A stretch of 35,507 nt of DNA from JAOADN01 sp046155885 (lineage in GTDB: Bacteria > Pseudomonadota > Alphaproteobacteria > Rhodobacterales > Rhodobacteraceae). Shown here one piece after another: positions 7,595-15,863 of the stretch; position 1 is the stretch's first letter, and each line of letters starts with the position of its first letter. A program made the position numbers and the translations under genes. A model generated the notes under the pieces. The model was not told the origin of the DNA and ran no database searches. It was given only the letters and a program-made list of their open reading frames with translations. The stretch spans positions 1 to 35,507 of the forward strand of contig JBJXFU010000085.1 of the NCBI GenBank assembly GCA_046155885.1. Reading direction: 5' to 3'.

Positions 7595-8653
7595 ATGCGG
7601 ATCGGCATCATCGGCGCGGCGGGCAAGATCGGGCAGATGCGGGTGGCGACGGTGCTCGCGAACCCCTCCACCACGCTTGCCGCCGTCATGGACCTGGCGA
7701 AGGACAAGGCCGCCGCGCTGTCCCCGGGGGTTCCCGCCTTCGACAGGCTCGACGCGTTCCTCGCCACGCCGATGGACGCGGTGATCATCTCCACCCCCGC
7801 CCATGTCCGCGAACCTCTCTGCCTTGCGGCCTTCGACCGGGGCCTCGACGTCCTGACCGAAAAGCCCCTCTCCAACACCCCTGACGGCGCCCGGCGCATC
7901 CTCGCCGCGGCCAAGGCCAAGGGGCGGATGCTCGGCGCGGGGTTCAACATGCGCTACTACACCTCCTTCGCCTATGCCTGGGACCTGATGCGGTCGGGCG
8001 CGCTGGGCGAGATCGACCATATCCGCGTCTACGGCGGCCATTCGGGCCTGACGAACTTCACCCACGACTGGGAATACAAGTCCGAATTCTCGGGCGGCGG
8101 CGCGATGTGGGATGTGGGCATCCACATGACCGACATGGCCCGCCACTTCCTGGGCGAGATCACCTCGGTCTACGGGGTCGCCACCAACAAGGTCTGGCAG
8201 GTGCCGGGATCGGAAGACAACGCCGTCGCGATCTTCCGCAACCCGGCGGGCATCCCGGCCATCTACCACGCCACCTGGAACGACTGGAAAGGCTACAAGT
8301 CGGCGATCGAGGTCTATGGCTCCAAAGGCATGGTCCGCGCCCAGTATGCGCCGATGCAGAACCTCGAAATCCTCATGGACAGCCCCGGCGGCGCGGCCCG
8401 GCGCAAGACGCGCTTCTACCCCGAAATCATGCTTCGCGAAAAGCTGAAATCCTGGAAGACCACCGCGGTGGCCAGCTTCGCGGGCGAACTGGCCGACTTC
8501 GTGGCGCTGTGCGAGGGAAAGGACAGCCCGCGCATCGCCGACGGCCACGCGGGCCTCCGCGCCATCGAGGTGGCGGCGGCGGTCGCTGAAAGCACCCGCA
8601 CCGGGCAGGCGGTGACGCTTCCCGATCTCGGGCGCATGCGGCGCGGCGGGTGA
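7595..8653 (+). CDS. Gfo/Idh/MocA-family oxidoreductase
   Basis: This 352-residue NAD(P)-dependent oxidoreductase probably acts on a sugar, sugar nucleotide or inositol. It has the Rossmann start MRIGIIGAAGKIGQ, the EKP motif (E89-K90-P91, K90 being the usual catalytic lysine), and GGGAMWDVGIHMTD, in which D173 and H177 match the family's catalytic Asp/His pair. The frame is open from 7499, but the ATG at 7595 is preceded by AGGTAGGG and starts the Rossmann fold. Its stop overlaps the GTG start of the following glycosyltransferase (GTGA), so the two probably form an operon. The pairing suggests it makes or modifies a sugar used by that enzyme. Confidence 0.88.
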   Translation: MRIGIIGAAGKIGQMRVATVLANPSTTLAAVMDLAKDKAAALSPGVPAFDRLDAFLATPMDAVIISTPAHVREPLCLAAFDRGLDVLTEKPLSNTPDGARRILAAAKAKGRMLGAGFNMRYYTSFAYAWDLMRSGALGEIDHIRVYGGHSGLTNFTHDWEYKSEFSGGGAMWDVGIHMTDMARHFLGEITSVYGVATNKVWQVPGSEDNAVAIFRNPAGIPAIYHATWNDWKGYKSAIEVYGSKGMVRAQYAPMQNLEILMDSPGGAARRKTRFYPEIMLREKLKSWKTTAVASFAGELADFVALCEGKDSPRIADGHAGLRAIEVAAAVAESTRTGQAVTLPDLGRMRRGG

Positions 8654-9582
8654 CGGCAATGGCCGGGGGCGATCCCAGCCTGTCGATCGTCGTGACCATC
8701 GTCGAGGGCGGCGCCTATGTGCGCGACTTCCTGCGCGCGGTCCTGGCGATGCAGGATGCCCCGCCGCTCGACGTGATCGTCCCCTATGACGACAGCGTCG
8801 CGGATGTGGCGGCCTGGGCGTCGGAATTCCCCTCGGTCCGTTTTCTCGCCATCGGCCCGATCGTTCCGGAAAAGCCCGTCGCATCCGAAGGCGGCAAGCA
8901 CGAGCTTTACGACCGCCGGCGGGCGGCGGGCCTCGCCGAAGCCCGGGGCGACATCGTGGCGATCCTCGAAGACAGGGGCCAGCCGCGCGCGGACTGGGCC
9001 CGCACTGCCGTCCGGCTGCACCAGGAAACCGGCCGCGACGTGATCGGCGGCGCCATCGACCCCACCGAGCCGTTCCATGCGCTCAACTGGGCCTTCCACG
9101 TCACCGACTTCGGCCGCTACATGAGCCCCTTCGACAGCGGCCCGCGCGACTGGGTGTCGGACGTGAACATCACCTACAGCCGCAAGGCCATCGAGGCCAC
9201 GCGGCACCTCTGGCAGGACCGCTATCAGGAGCCGGTGGTGAACTGGCACCTGCGCTCGCTCGGCATGGACCTCCGGCTTGACAACCGGCTGGTCGTTCTG
9301 CACCGCCGCCCGCCGCTGCGGCTCGCCCCGCTCCTGCGCGAGCGCTTCGACTGGGGGCGGCTCTTCGGGGCGATCCGGGTGCGCGGGGTTTCAGCGGGCC
9401 GGCGCGCCGCGATGATCCTGACCGGCCCGGCGATCCCGCCCGTCCTCTGGCTGCGGCACTTCCGCACCCAGTCCGCCAAGGGTCAGCGCCGGCGCTATCT
9501 GCGTGTGCTGCCCTGGGTGATGCTTCTGACCACCGTCTGGACCGCCGGCGAGGTTTGGGGCTACGTGACGAAGCGGTCGTGA
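8650..9582 (+). CDS. Family 2-like glycosyltransferase
   Basis: This 310-residue protein has a GT-A fold N-terminus: LSIVVTIVEGG, then DVIVPYDDS, ARGDIVAILED and WVSDVNITYSRKAI. The LED triplet stands where family 2 enzymes have DXD. The C-terminal part (about 240-305) has hydrophobic stretches (MILTGPAIPPVLWL, VLPWVMLLTTVW) flanked by arginines, which suggests membrane attachment. Translation probably starts at GTG 8650, which overlaps the upstream stop; ATG 8659 is the alternative and neither has a strong ribosome site. Coupling to the oxidoreductase gene suggests a shared glycan pathway. Donor and acceptor are unknown. It is shorter and less canonical than polysaccharide synthases, so the family call is more certain than any role. 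Confidence 0.78.
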   Translation: MTAMAGGDPSLSIVVTIVEGGAYVRDFLRAVLAMQDAPPLDVIVPYDDSVADVAAWASEFPSVRFLAIGPIVPEKPVASEGGKHELYDRRRAAGLAEARGDIVAILEDRGQPRADWARTAVRLHQETGRDVIGGAIDPTEPFHALNWAFHVTDFGRYMSPFDSGPRDWVSDVNITYSRKAIEATRHLWQDRYQEPVVNWHLRSLGMDLRLDNRLVVLHRRPPLRLAPLLRERFDWGRLFGAIRVRGVSAGRRAAMILTGPAIPPVLWLRHFRTQSAKGQRRRYLRVLPWVMLLTTVWTAGEVWGYVTKRS

Positions 9583-9585
9583 AAC

Positions 9586-9627
9586 CGGCGGCGTCAGCGG
9601 CGGCGTCAGCGGCGGCGTCAGCGGCGG
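9586..9627. repeat. 12-bp tandem repeat spanning a stop codon
   Basis: There are 3.5 perfect copies of CGGCGGCGTCAG between convergent genes. The stop codon of the next minus-strand gene (plus-strand tca, 9618-9620) lies in the last full copy. The other copies are beyond that stop and are non-coding for both neighbours. Confidence 0.9.
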
Positions 9628-10790
9628 GCCAGGGCGCGGTAGGTCTCTTCGAACCGCGCATGCACCCAGCCAAGGTCGAAGCGGTCCTCACGCGACCTGG
9701 CGAGCGCGGACCCGGCCATCGCGGCGCGGCGCGGCTCGTCCTCAAGGATCGCCTCGACCGCCGCCGCGATGGCCGCGACATCGCCCACCGGCGGCGTTGC
9801 CCCGACCGTGGCGTCGATCAGCTCGACGACACCCGAACAGGCCGTTGCAACCGCCGGGGTGCCGGCCTGGAACGCCTCGACGATGGTGAAGGGAAGCGCC
9901 TCCCAGCGCGAGGTCAGCAGGAACAGATCCGCAGCGCGCAGGTAGAGATGGGGCGTGGCGGTCCGCCCGGCAAAGTGCAGGGTGCCCAGAACCCCCCGGC
10001 CCCGGGCCAGCGCCTTCAACGCATCCTCGTCCGGCCCGTCGCCCACCACCACGAAGCGGTAGCCGGGCCGCCGTGCCCGAAGCTCGGCCGCGACCCCGAT
10101 CAGGATGTCGATCCCCTTCTGCGGCACCATCCGCGCGATGGTGACGATCACCCTCTCGCCGTCGCCCAGCAGGCGGGCGCGCAGCGCGGCGACCTCGGCC
10201 GGGTCGGCGGCGGGGGCGGGCGGCAGGCCCAGACCCATCACCTTCAGCTTGCCCCGCGCCAGCCCGCCCCGGCCCACCAGATCCTCGCCCGACCGGTGCG
10301 AGGGCGTGATGACAAGATCGGCGCGCGAGGCGATGCTGGCGAAGGCGGCGACACGTTCGGGCTCGGAACCGTGATAGGTGACGGCAAGCGGAATCCCGAG
10401 GCCCTTGCGCGCCAGATCGGCAACCAGACAGGGGGCGCTCTCATGCGCATGGATCAGGTCGGGACGATGCCTGCGAAGCCAGCGGCGCAGACGCCAGACG
10501 GCCACCGCAAGGTGGCGCAGACGCGCCGGCATCGATCCCCCGTCACCCGCCACGTAACGCGTGGGCAGAACCACAAAGCCCGGGTCGCGGTCCGGCCCGC
10601 CCCAGGCGTCCGGTGTGCCGCCAAAGGTCACCTCGTGCCCCCGCGCCCGAAGCCAGTCGCCCAGCAACCGCACATGCCGGGTAATGCCGCCCACCCCGAA
10701 CTGGGTCCCAAGCTCCAGCACCTTCAGCCGCCGCGCAGGGGCGTCCCCGCCGGCGCCGGACGGCGGCGTCCTGTCTTTGTCGTTCGGCAC
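9618..10790 (-). CDS. Family 4 glycosyltransferase (GT-B, group 1)
   Basis: This 390-residue retaining glycosyltransferase has an N-terminal acceptor domain beginning KVLELGTQFGVGGITRHV, with DLIHAHES and TYHGSEP. A C-terminal donor domain follows, with VTIARMVPQKGIDILI and the E-x7-E type signature EALPFTIVEAFQAGTPAVA. It acts in the cytoplasm or at the inner membrane face on a nucleotide-sugar donor. Translation starts at a GTG (10790) with GGAG 7 bases upstream. It is convergent with the GT2 gene and divergent from another GT-B enzyme at 11101. Four glycosyltransferases within 12 kb suggest surface polysaccharide or glycolipid assembly, but no polymerase, flippase or exporter lies in the window. 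Confidence 0.9.
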   Translation of the reverse strand: MPNDKDRTPPSGAGGDAPARRLKVLELGTQFGVGGITRHVRLLGDWLRARGHEVTFGGTPDAWGGPDRDPGFVVLPTRYVAGDGGSMPARLRHLAVAVWRLRRWLRRHRPDLIHAHESAPCLVADLARKGLGIPLAVTYHGSEPERVAAFASIASRADLVITPSHRSGEDLVGRGGLARGKLKVMGLGLPPAPAADPAEVAALRARLLGDGERVIVTIARMVPQKGIDILIGVAAELRARRPGYRFVVVGDGPDEDALKALARGRGVLGTLHFAGRTATPHLYLRAADLFLLTSRWEALPFTIVEAFQAGTPAVATACSGVVELIDATVGATPPVGDVAAIAAAVEAILEDEPRRAAMAGSALARSREDRFDLGWVHARFEETYRALARR

Positions 10791-11100
10791 CCCTTCGCTC
10801 CGTCAGCACGCCTGCGGGAACCCGCCCCGGAGGCGCGGACAATGGCCGCAAGCGCCCCCCGGCGCAACCCTTCGCCGGACCGGCTGCGGGGCGTCCGCTC
10901 ATCCCCCGGCAGGCCGCCGCTCCCGCCCGGCCAGACCCTTTCCCCTGTCCCCTCACCGGGACCCGGAGGGGGGCGCCTGACGGCCATCCGCACCTCCCCT
11001 TTCCCGAAGGCGCGCGGATGGGGACGGGGCGCGCGCCCTGGGCCTGACTCCGCCAAGGGCACCCGGCCCCGGCTCGCTCAAGCCTGCCGGGTGGCCTGAC
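10791..11100. other. Divergent intergenic region (310 bp)
   Basis: This very GC-rich region lies between two divergent glycosyltransferase genes. I see a perfect 12-bp palindrome GGGCGCGCGCCC (11027-11038) and an imperfect GC hairpin near 10945-10975. No promoter with an AT-rich -10 is evident on either strand. The open frames crossing it are compositional. Confidence 0.5.
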
Positions 11101-12285
11101 ATGCACGTCGCCATTGACGCCTCGAGCTGGGAAAACGAACGTGGCTTCGGCCGCTTCACCCGATCGCTGATCGAAGCGCTCGCGGCGCGCGACGCGGGCA
11201 TCCGCTACACGCTTCTCTTCGACCAGCCCCCCGAACGCCCGGTGCCGCAAGGGGTAAGGGCCCGCGTCGCGGGCACCGGCGCCCCGATGTCAGAGGCCAC
11301 CTCGGGCAAGCGCGCCCGCGCCGGGGGCGACATGCTCTCGATGGGCCGCGCCGCGCGCGACCTCGCGCCCGACGTCTTCTTCTACCCCGCCTCCTACTCC
11401 TGGTTCCCGCTTCTTTCCCGCACCCCCACCGTCGTCTGCATCCACGACACCATCCCCGAACGCTTCCCCGACCTGATCTTCCCCGCCGCCCGCAACCGCT
11501 GGCTCTGGACCGCCAAGACCTGGGCCGCCAAGACCTCGGCCACCCGCATCCTGACCGTGTCGAAGGCCTCGGCCGACGATATCTCGGCCATTCTCCGGGT
11601 GCCCCGCGACCGCATCGACATCACCACCGAAGGCGCCTCGGAGACCTTCCGCGTCATCTCCGAACCGGGGCGCGGCGAAGCCACCCGCGCCCGCTTCGGC
11701 CTGCCGCCGGGCGATCCCTTCCTGCTCTACGTGGGCGGCTTCAACCGCCACAAGAACGTCATCCGCCTGATCGACGCGATGCCCGCGATCCTCGCCGCCT
11801 GCCCCGCCGCCCACCTTGTCATCGTCGGGCGCACCGACGGCGCGCGGTTCTGGGACAACGTCGACGAGCTTCGCGCCGGCGCCAGCCGCACCGAGGGGCT
11901 CATGGACCGCATCCTCTTCACCGGCGAAATCGACGACGATGTGCTCGCGCTGATGATGAACGAGGCCGCGGCGCTGGTGATGCCCTCGCTCTGGGAAGGC
12001 TTCGGCCTGCCCGCGCTGGAAGCCATGTCCTGCGGCACGCCCGTCCTCGCCTCGACCCGCGGCAGCCTGCCCGAGGTGGTGGGCGAGGCGGGCCTCTACT
12101 TCGACCCCGAGCGCGCCGACGAACTCGCCGCCGCCGCGATTCGCCTGCTCACCGACAAGGGCCTCGCGGCCGACCTGTCGGCGAAAGCGCTGGCCCGCGC
12201 AAAGACCTTCAGCTGGGACGCCGCCGCGCGGCTGGCCGAGGAAAGCTTCCGCCGCGCGCTCGGGTCGCGGGCCGCAAGGGGATGA
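11101..12285 (+). CDS. Glycosyltransferase, GT-B family 1/4
   Basis: This 394-residue protein begins MHVAIDASSW with GFGRFTRSLIEAL, the glycine-rich acceptor loop of this group. CIHDTIPERFPD and LTVSKAS mark the N-domain. LLYVGGFNRHKNVIRLI and MPSLWEGFGLPALEAMSCG mark the donor domain, the latter holding the two spaced glutamates of the E-x7-E motif. This resembles mannosyltransferases of polysaccharide and O-antigen pathways, but the sugar cannot be assigned. The start has only a weak ribosome site. A 12-base gap and a hairpin (12297-12320) follow the stop. Confidence 0.9.
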   Translation: MHVAIDASSWENERGFGRFTRSLIEALAARDAGIRYTLLFDQPPERPVPQGVRARVAGTGAPMSEATSGKRARAGGDMLSMGRAARDLAPDVFFYPASYSWFPLLSRTPTVVCIHDTIPERFPDLIFPAARNRWLWTAKTWAAKTSATRILTVSKASADDISAILRVPRDRIDITTEGASETFRVISEPGRGEATRARFGLPPGDPFLLYVGGFNRHKNVIRLIDAMPAILAACPAAHLVIVGRTDGARFWDNVDELRAGASRTEGLMDRILFTGEIDDDVLALMMNEAAALVMPSLWEGFGLPALEAMSCGTPVLASTRGSLPEVVGEAGLYFDPERADELAAAAIRLLTDKGLAADLSAKALARAKTFSWDAAARLAEESFRRALGSRAARG

Positions 12286-12296
12286 GGGCCGCCCGG

Positions 12297-12320
12297 ACGA
12301 TCCTCCGGTGGAGGACCGTC
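12297..12320 (+). terminator. Hairpin after glycosyltransferase gene
   Basis: GACG-A-TCCTCC, loop GGT, GGAGGA-C-CGTC forms a 10-bp stem with one mismatch, starting 11 bases after the stop. There is no U tract, so intrinsic termination is only possible. Confidence 0.35.
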
Positions 12321-12679
12321 AGGCCCGGACGACCGCGCCGCGAGCCGAGGGCCGGTGGCGTCACCTGACCGCGGGAACCGCCCTCTGCCGGCCACGCCGG
12401 GCAACAGGATGACCGGGCTCACATCCAGGGAATGCCGCAGTCAGCCGGATTCGGTTTGCAGACGGATACCCTGTCCCGGGCCCGAGCCGGGACCTCGTGC
12501 GCCCCGGGGCGGCGCGGATGGGTGGCGGGGCCCCGGGTCGGGCCCGGAACGTGCGTCGCCCTGAGTCCAGTCCGAGGCGACACGCCATGAGACATCGACG
12601 GGTCGCGGCGGAGAACCGTCGGGACCTTCGCGCCCTCCCAAGCCCCCTCGTCGTTGCAGCCTGTCGGTCCTCTCCCGCC

Positions 12680-12854
12680 CCACCCCCATCCCCCTCCCCT
12701 TCCGCCGGAACAGCCGCAAACCGGCCCGGGGCAGCAGGCGGCCGCCCCCGGCCGCCCCCGGATGCCCGCGGATGCGCTCTGGGGGGGGGGCGGACGGGCG
12801 CCGTCCGGGCCGCTTTGCGGCTGTTCCGGGCAAGGGGGGCGGGGATGGGGGTGG
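12680..12854. repeat. Large imperfect inverted repeat
   Basis: Arms 12680-12730 and 12804-12854 are reverse complements. By eye there are six mismatches over the 41 outer bases, including a shared perfect segment TTTGCGGCTGTTCCGG in the right arm (12814-12829). The spacer is about 73 bases. The right arm is the left end of repeat copy B, so the left arm looks like a partial, inverted third copy. The transcript would fold into a long G/C-rich stem. Confidence 0.75.
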
Positions 12855-13005
12855 AGCAAGACGAAAGCAAAAGGGGTTAACCGCTAATTCACCCAAAGCC
12901 ATACGATCGTATGGCATATTGCTGGCATATTGCTGGCAGGTTGCTGGCACCCAGCGAACGCTGCCGTCAGGAATGGTTACCGCAGCGTTCGCAAGGGGTT
13001 GGCGG
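12788..13005. repeat. Dispersed intergenic repeat, copy B
   Basis: This is the direct-orientation match of 24-261. It keeps the perfect palindrome GCCATACGATCGTATGGC (12898-12915) and three exact TTGCTGGCA units 11 bases apart (12919-12927, 12930-12938, 12941-12949). The CtrA-like box (12877-12892) and tail hairpin (around 12990) are degraded. It ends 15 bases past the stop of the minus-strand methyltransferase gene, just as copy A follows a minus-strand gene. Confidence 0.75.
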
Positions 13006-13019
13006 CCCCCCCCCGCCCC

Positions 13020-14573
13020 CTAAAAGTCCGTCGGCGCCCCGCCTTCCGCCTTTCGCCGCGCCACGAAGTCCCGCAGTTCCTCGTGGTGCCCCGCATCCAT
13101 CGGCGGCGGCTCGAACTCCGCGATGATCGCCTTGAAGATGCGGTGCGCCCGCTCCGCCGTCCACTGCCCGCCATCGATGCTCCAGGCCTCGAAGTTCCTC
13201 CAGTCGCTGGCGATCGGGGCATAGAAGGCCGTGGTATAGCGGTCCTGGGTGTGCTGGACGCCGAAGTAGTGCCCGTCCGGCCCCACTTCGGCGATGGTCT
13301 CCACCGCGATGTCCTCGGGCCCCGTCGCCCAGGTGACGGGCTCCATGTAACGCTGGATCATCTGCAGCACCTCGCAGTCCATCACGAACTTCTCCGGTGA
13401 CGCGATCAGCCCCCCCTCCAGCCAGCCGGCCGCGTGGTAAACCATGTGGGTGCCCGACTGCACCGCCGCCCAGAGCGAATTCGACGTCTCCCACATCGCC
13501 TGCCCGTCCGGAATGTTGGCCGCGCAGACGCCCGAGGACCGCAGCGGCAGCCCGTAAAGCCGCGCCATCTGCCCGGTCATCTGGGTGGCGCGCATGTATT
13601 CCGGGGTGCCGAAGGCGGGCGCGCCCGACTTCATGTCGACGTTCGAGGTGAAGGTCCCGATCATGCAGGGCGCCCCCGGCGCCGCGTACTGGAGAAGCGC
13701 GATGGCGCTCAGCGCCTCGGCCACCGACAGCGCCACCGCGCCCGACAGGGTGACGGGCGCCATCGCGCCCGCCAGCGTGAAGGGCGTGACGATCACCACC
13801 TGCCCCGCCCGCGCCAGCCGCAAGGCCCCGTCAATCATCGGGAAGTCGTGCTTCAGGGGCGAGACCGAGTTGATGTTGGTGAACATCCTCGGCCGCTCCC
13901 GGAACGCCTCGGGCGAAAGCCCCCCCGCGATCCGCACCATCTCCATCGCGTCCTCGACGCGTTCCTTGCCCAGCGAATAGGCGTGGATCACCTTGTCGGT
14001 CAGCACCAGCTTTTCATAGATGCAGTCGAGGTGGCGGACCGAGGCATGCACGTCCACGGGCTCGACCGGATAGCCGCCGGCGAAGTGGATGCAGTTGAAG
14101 TACTGCGTCAGCCGGATGAAATCGCGGAAGCCCTCCATGAACCCCGGCACCTTGCCGCGCTCGATGTCCCAGTAGTTGGGCGGCGACGAGACGTTGCCGA
14201 ACAGCAGCTCGCGCCCGCCGACCGAGATTCGGCGCTCCGGGTTCCGCGGGGTGATCGAGAACGTCCGGGGCGCGCGCTTCAGCATCGCCATCACGAAGTC
14301 CTCGTCCATCCGCACCGTCTGGCCTTCGACCTTGCAGCCCGCGTCGCGGAAAAGACCCAGCGCCTCGTCGTTCAGGAACCGAATGCCGATTTCGGACAGG
14401 ATCCGCATCGCGCCCTTGTGGATCGCCTCCACCCCCTCGCCGGTCAGCGGCTCGGTCGGCCGGTCGTGGTTCTCCGGGATGCGCCAGGACATCTGGTCGA
14501 TGACCGCCGATCCCGCCCGCTTGGCGTTGCCCGCCCGTCCGCCCGCGCGCTTCCGTCTCATGTCGTCGGCCAA
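13020..14573 (-). CDS. MttB-family (non-pyrrolysine) methyltransferase
   Basis: This 517-residue protein belongs to the trimethylamine methyltransferase family across nearly its whole length. The frame contains no internal amber codon, so it is a non-pyrrolysine member. Such members include glycine betaine:corrinoid methyltransferases, but many aerobic Rhodobacteraceae homologues have no known substrate. Conserved-looking segments are ILSEIGIRFLN, PRTFSITPRNPERR, PVTLSGAVALSVAEALS and HYFGVQHTQDRY. The start is probably TTG at 14573, because GGAGG lies 8 bases upstream; the ATG at 14562 would put it 20 bases away. No corrinoid protein or reductase gene is nearby. Given the carnitine and choline genes 10-20 kb away, a quaternary-amine substrate is an attractive inference only. 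Confidence 0.9.
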   Translation of the reverse strand: MADDMRRKRAGGRAGNAKRAGSAVIDQMSWRIPENHDRPTEPLTGEGVEAIHKGAMRILSEIGIRFLNDEALGLFRDAGCKVEGQTVRMDEDFVMAMLKRAPRTFSITPRNPERRISVGGRELLFGNVSSPPNYWDIERGKVPGFMEGFRDFIRLTQYFNCIHFAGGYPVEPVDVHASVRHLDCIYEKLVLTDKVIHAYSLGKERVEDAMEMVRIAGGLSPEAFRERPRMFTNINSVSPLKHDFPMIDGALRLARAGQVVIVTPFTLAGAMAPVTLSGAVALSVAEALSAIALLQYAAPGAPCMIGTFTSNVDMKSGAPAFGTPEYMRATQMTGQMARLYGLPLRSSGVCAANIPDGQAMWETSNSLWAAVQSGTHMVYHAAGWLEGGLIASPEKFVMDCEVLQMIQRYMEPVTWATGPEDIAVETIAEVGPDGHYFGVQHTQDRYTTAFYAPIASDWRNFEAWSIDGGQWTAERAHRIFKAIIAEFEPPPMDAGHHEELRDFVARRKAEGGAPTDF

Positions 14574-14663
14574 ACCCGAGCCCTCCGTTCAAACCGGATC
14601 AAGCATCGGCCGGGAGCCCCGAAGGATCGCGGTGCTTAACGACGCGGAACGGTCGTTTTTCGA

Positions 14664-15380
14664 TCAGGCGCCGGCCGCGACGGCCAGCCCGTCCAGCCAG
14701 CCCGGCAGGTGGCCGATGTCGGGAAGCACGACGTCGGCCAGCGGGGCGAGTTCGGCATGTCCGGCCGGACCGGTCAGTACGCCCACCGTCCGCATCCCCG
14801 CCGCGCGCCCCGCGACAAGGTCATTGCGGCTGTCGCCCACCATCGCCACCTCGGCGGGACGCAGCCCCACCCGCGACGCGAAGGCGAAAAGCGGCCCGGG
14901 CGCGGGCTTGGCCCCCCAGCCGCTGTCGCAGCCCGCGACGAAATCGACCAGCCCGGCGATGCCCGCCCGGCTCAGATGCGCCCGCGCCGGTCCCTCGGCG
15001 TCGTTCGTGGCGACCCCGAGCCGCAGCCCCCGTGCGCGGAGCCGGGCGAAAAGCGGCCGCAGCGGCACCGCCTCGACCTGCCCGGCCAGAGCCGACAGGG
15101 CGTTCATCCGCCCGACCAGTTCGGCCAGGCTGCGGCCCGGAAGCAGCGGAAGAAGCACCGCGGCGATGTCCCCGGGCGTATGCGCGATGATCGGGCTGTC
15201 AGGGGCGAAACGACCGGTGGAAAGGTCGTAGCCGGCCGCCGCGCCGAGCCGTTCGCCAAGGCCCGGGGGCCCGCCCCGGGAAAGGTCGCCGATCAGGTCC
15301 CGCGTCCAGGAGCCCCAGGTCGCCAGGAAATCGAACAGCGTTCCGTCCTTGTCGAAAAGCAAACCCCCTATCGCCGTCAT
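14664..15380 (-). CDS. HAD-superfamily phosphatase (phosphoglycolate phosphatase-like)
   Basis: This 238-residue hydrolase dephosphorylates a small phosphate ester, perhaps 2-phosphoglycolate. All four HAD motifs are visible: LLFDKDGTLFD (nucleophile D10, acid D12), GVATNDAE, the lysine in GAKPAPGP, and MVGDSRNDLVAG. An alpha-helical cap follows motif I, as in subfamily IA. The frame continues upstream to 15539, but ATG 15380 has GGAGGGGG just before it and begins the first motif. It lies about 100 bases downstream of the DUF3572 gene on the same strand and may share its transcript. Substrate is not determinable from sequence. Confidence 0.88.
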   Translation of the reverse strand: MTAIGGLLFDKDGTLFDFLATWGSWTRDLIGDLSRGGPPGLGERLGAAAGYDLSTGRFAPDSPIIAHTPGDIAAVLLPLLPGRSLAELVGRMNALSALAGQVEAVPLRPLFARLRARGLRLGVATNDAEGPARAHLSRAGIAGLVDFVAGCDSGWGAKPAPGPLFAFASRVGLRPAEVAMVGDSRNDLVAGRAAGMRTVGVLTGPAGHAELAPLADVVLPDIGHLPGWLDGLAVAAGA

Positions 15381-15480
15381 GCCCCCTCCCCGCGGCGCAG
15401 GCCATGCGGCGCCGGAACGCCCGCACCCTCTCCTGCCCCGGCGCCGGTTGCAACCGTCCGCCCCGCCGCATTGGCGACCG

Positions 15481-15786
15481 TCAGGTCCAGTGCGGCTCAT
15501 CGCCCCCGGGAAGTGCTGCGCGCGCGGCCTGCAGCGCACCGGGCGGCAGTGCCAATGCCTGCGAGAACTGCCGCGCCAGCGCCTCGTCCGAAAGGATGAA
15601 GTCGAGCGCCCCGGCCAGCACCGAAGGCGCGGCGGCGCCCGCCCGAAGCTCGGCCGGGCTCAGTCCGGACGCGGTCAGGAAGGCCGCCAGGGCATCGACG
15701 TCGGCCGCCAGGAAGGCGACCGCCTCGGCGGCAACCTGGCGCGCCCTGACGGCGGATTCCTGCTTCGGCGGCGGACGATCGCGCAT
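15481..15786 (-). CDS. DUF3572 family protein
   Basis: This 101-residue cytoplasmic protein is of unknown function. The pattern ARQVAAEAVAFLAADVDALAAFLTASGLSPAELR, then VLAGALDFILSDEALARQFSQALALPP, matches my recollection of DUF3572, an alphaproteobacterial family. It is all-helical by composition, with no signal or membrane segment. I chose the ATG at 15786, with GGAAGG 8 bases upstream, over an ATG 36 bases earlier that lacks one. It is divergent from pleD across only 77 bases, an arrangement I associate with Rhodobacteraceae genomes. Any link to c-di-GMP is inference. Confidence 0.8.
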   Translation of the reverse strand: MRDRPPPKQESAVRARQVAAEAVAFLAADVDALAAFLTASGLSPAELRAGAAAPSVLAGALDFILSDEALARQFSQALALPPGALQAARAALPGGDEPHWT

Positions 15787-15863
15787 TTGTAAAGCCTTCC
15801 TTAACCATTGCGAACAAATCATGAGGGCGCCGGATCGGGAAGCAAAGCGGACTGGAGCGCAAC

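Larger units (their letters stand above)
12286..13019. other. Long non-coding stretch (734 bp) with structured repeats
   Basis: No credible gene fits between the convergent genes ending at 12285 and 13020; the open frames are proline/arginine/glycine-rich compositional noise. It holds a hairpin just after the glycosyltransferase (12297-12320), an inverted repeat (12680-12854), a short GGCCGCCCCC tandem (about 12736-12762), and repeat copy B (12788-13005). From 12321 to 12679 I see nothing definite. Confidence 0.7.

Noticed and set aside
14638..14657. Hairpin AACGAC...GTCGTT followed by a T run
   Set aside because: The T tract serves only a plus-strand transcript, and no plus-strand gene ends here. 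Both flanking genes are on the minus strand.
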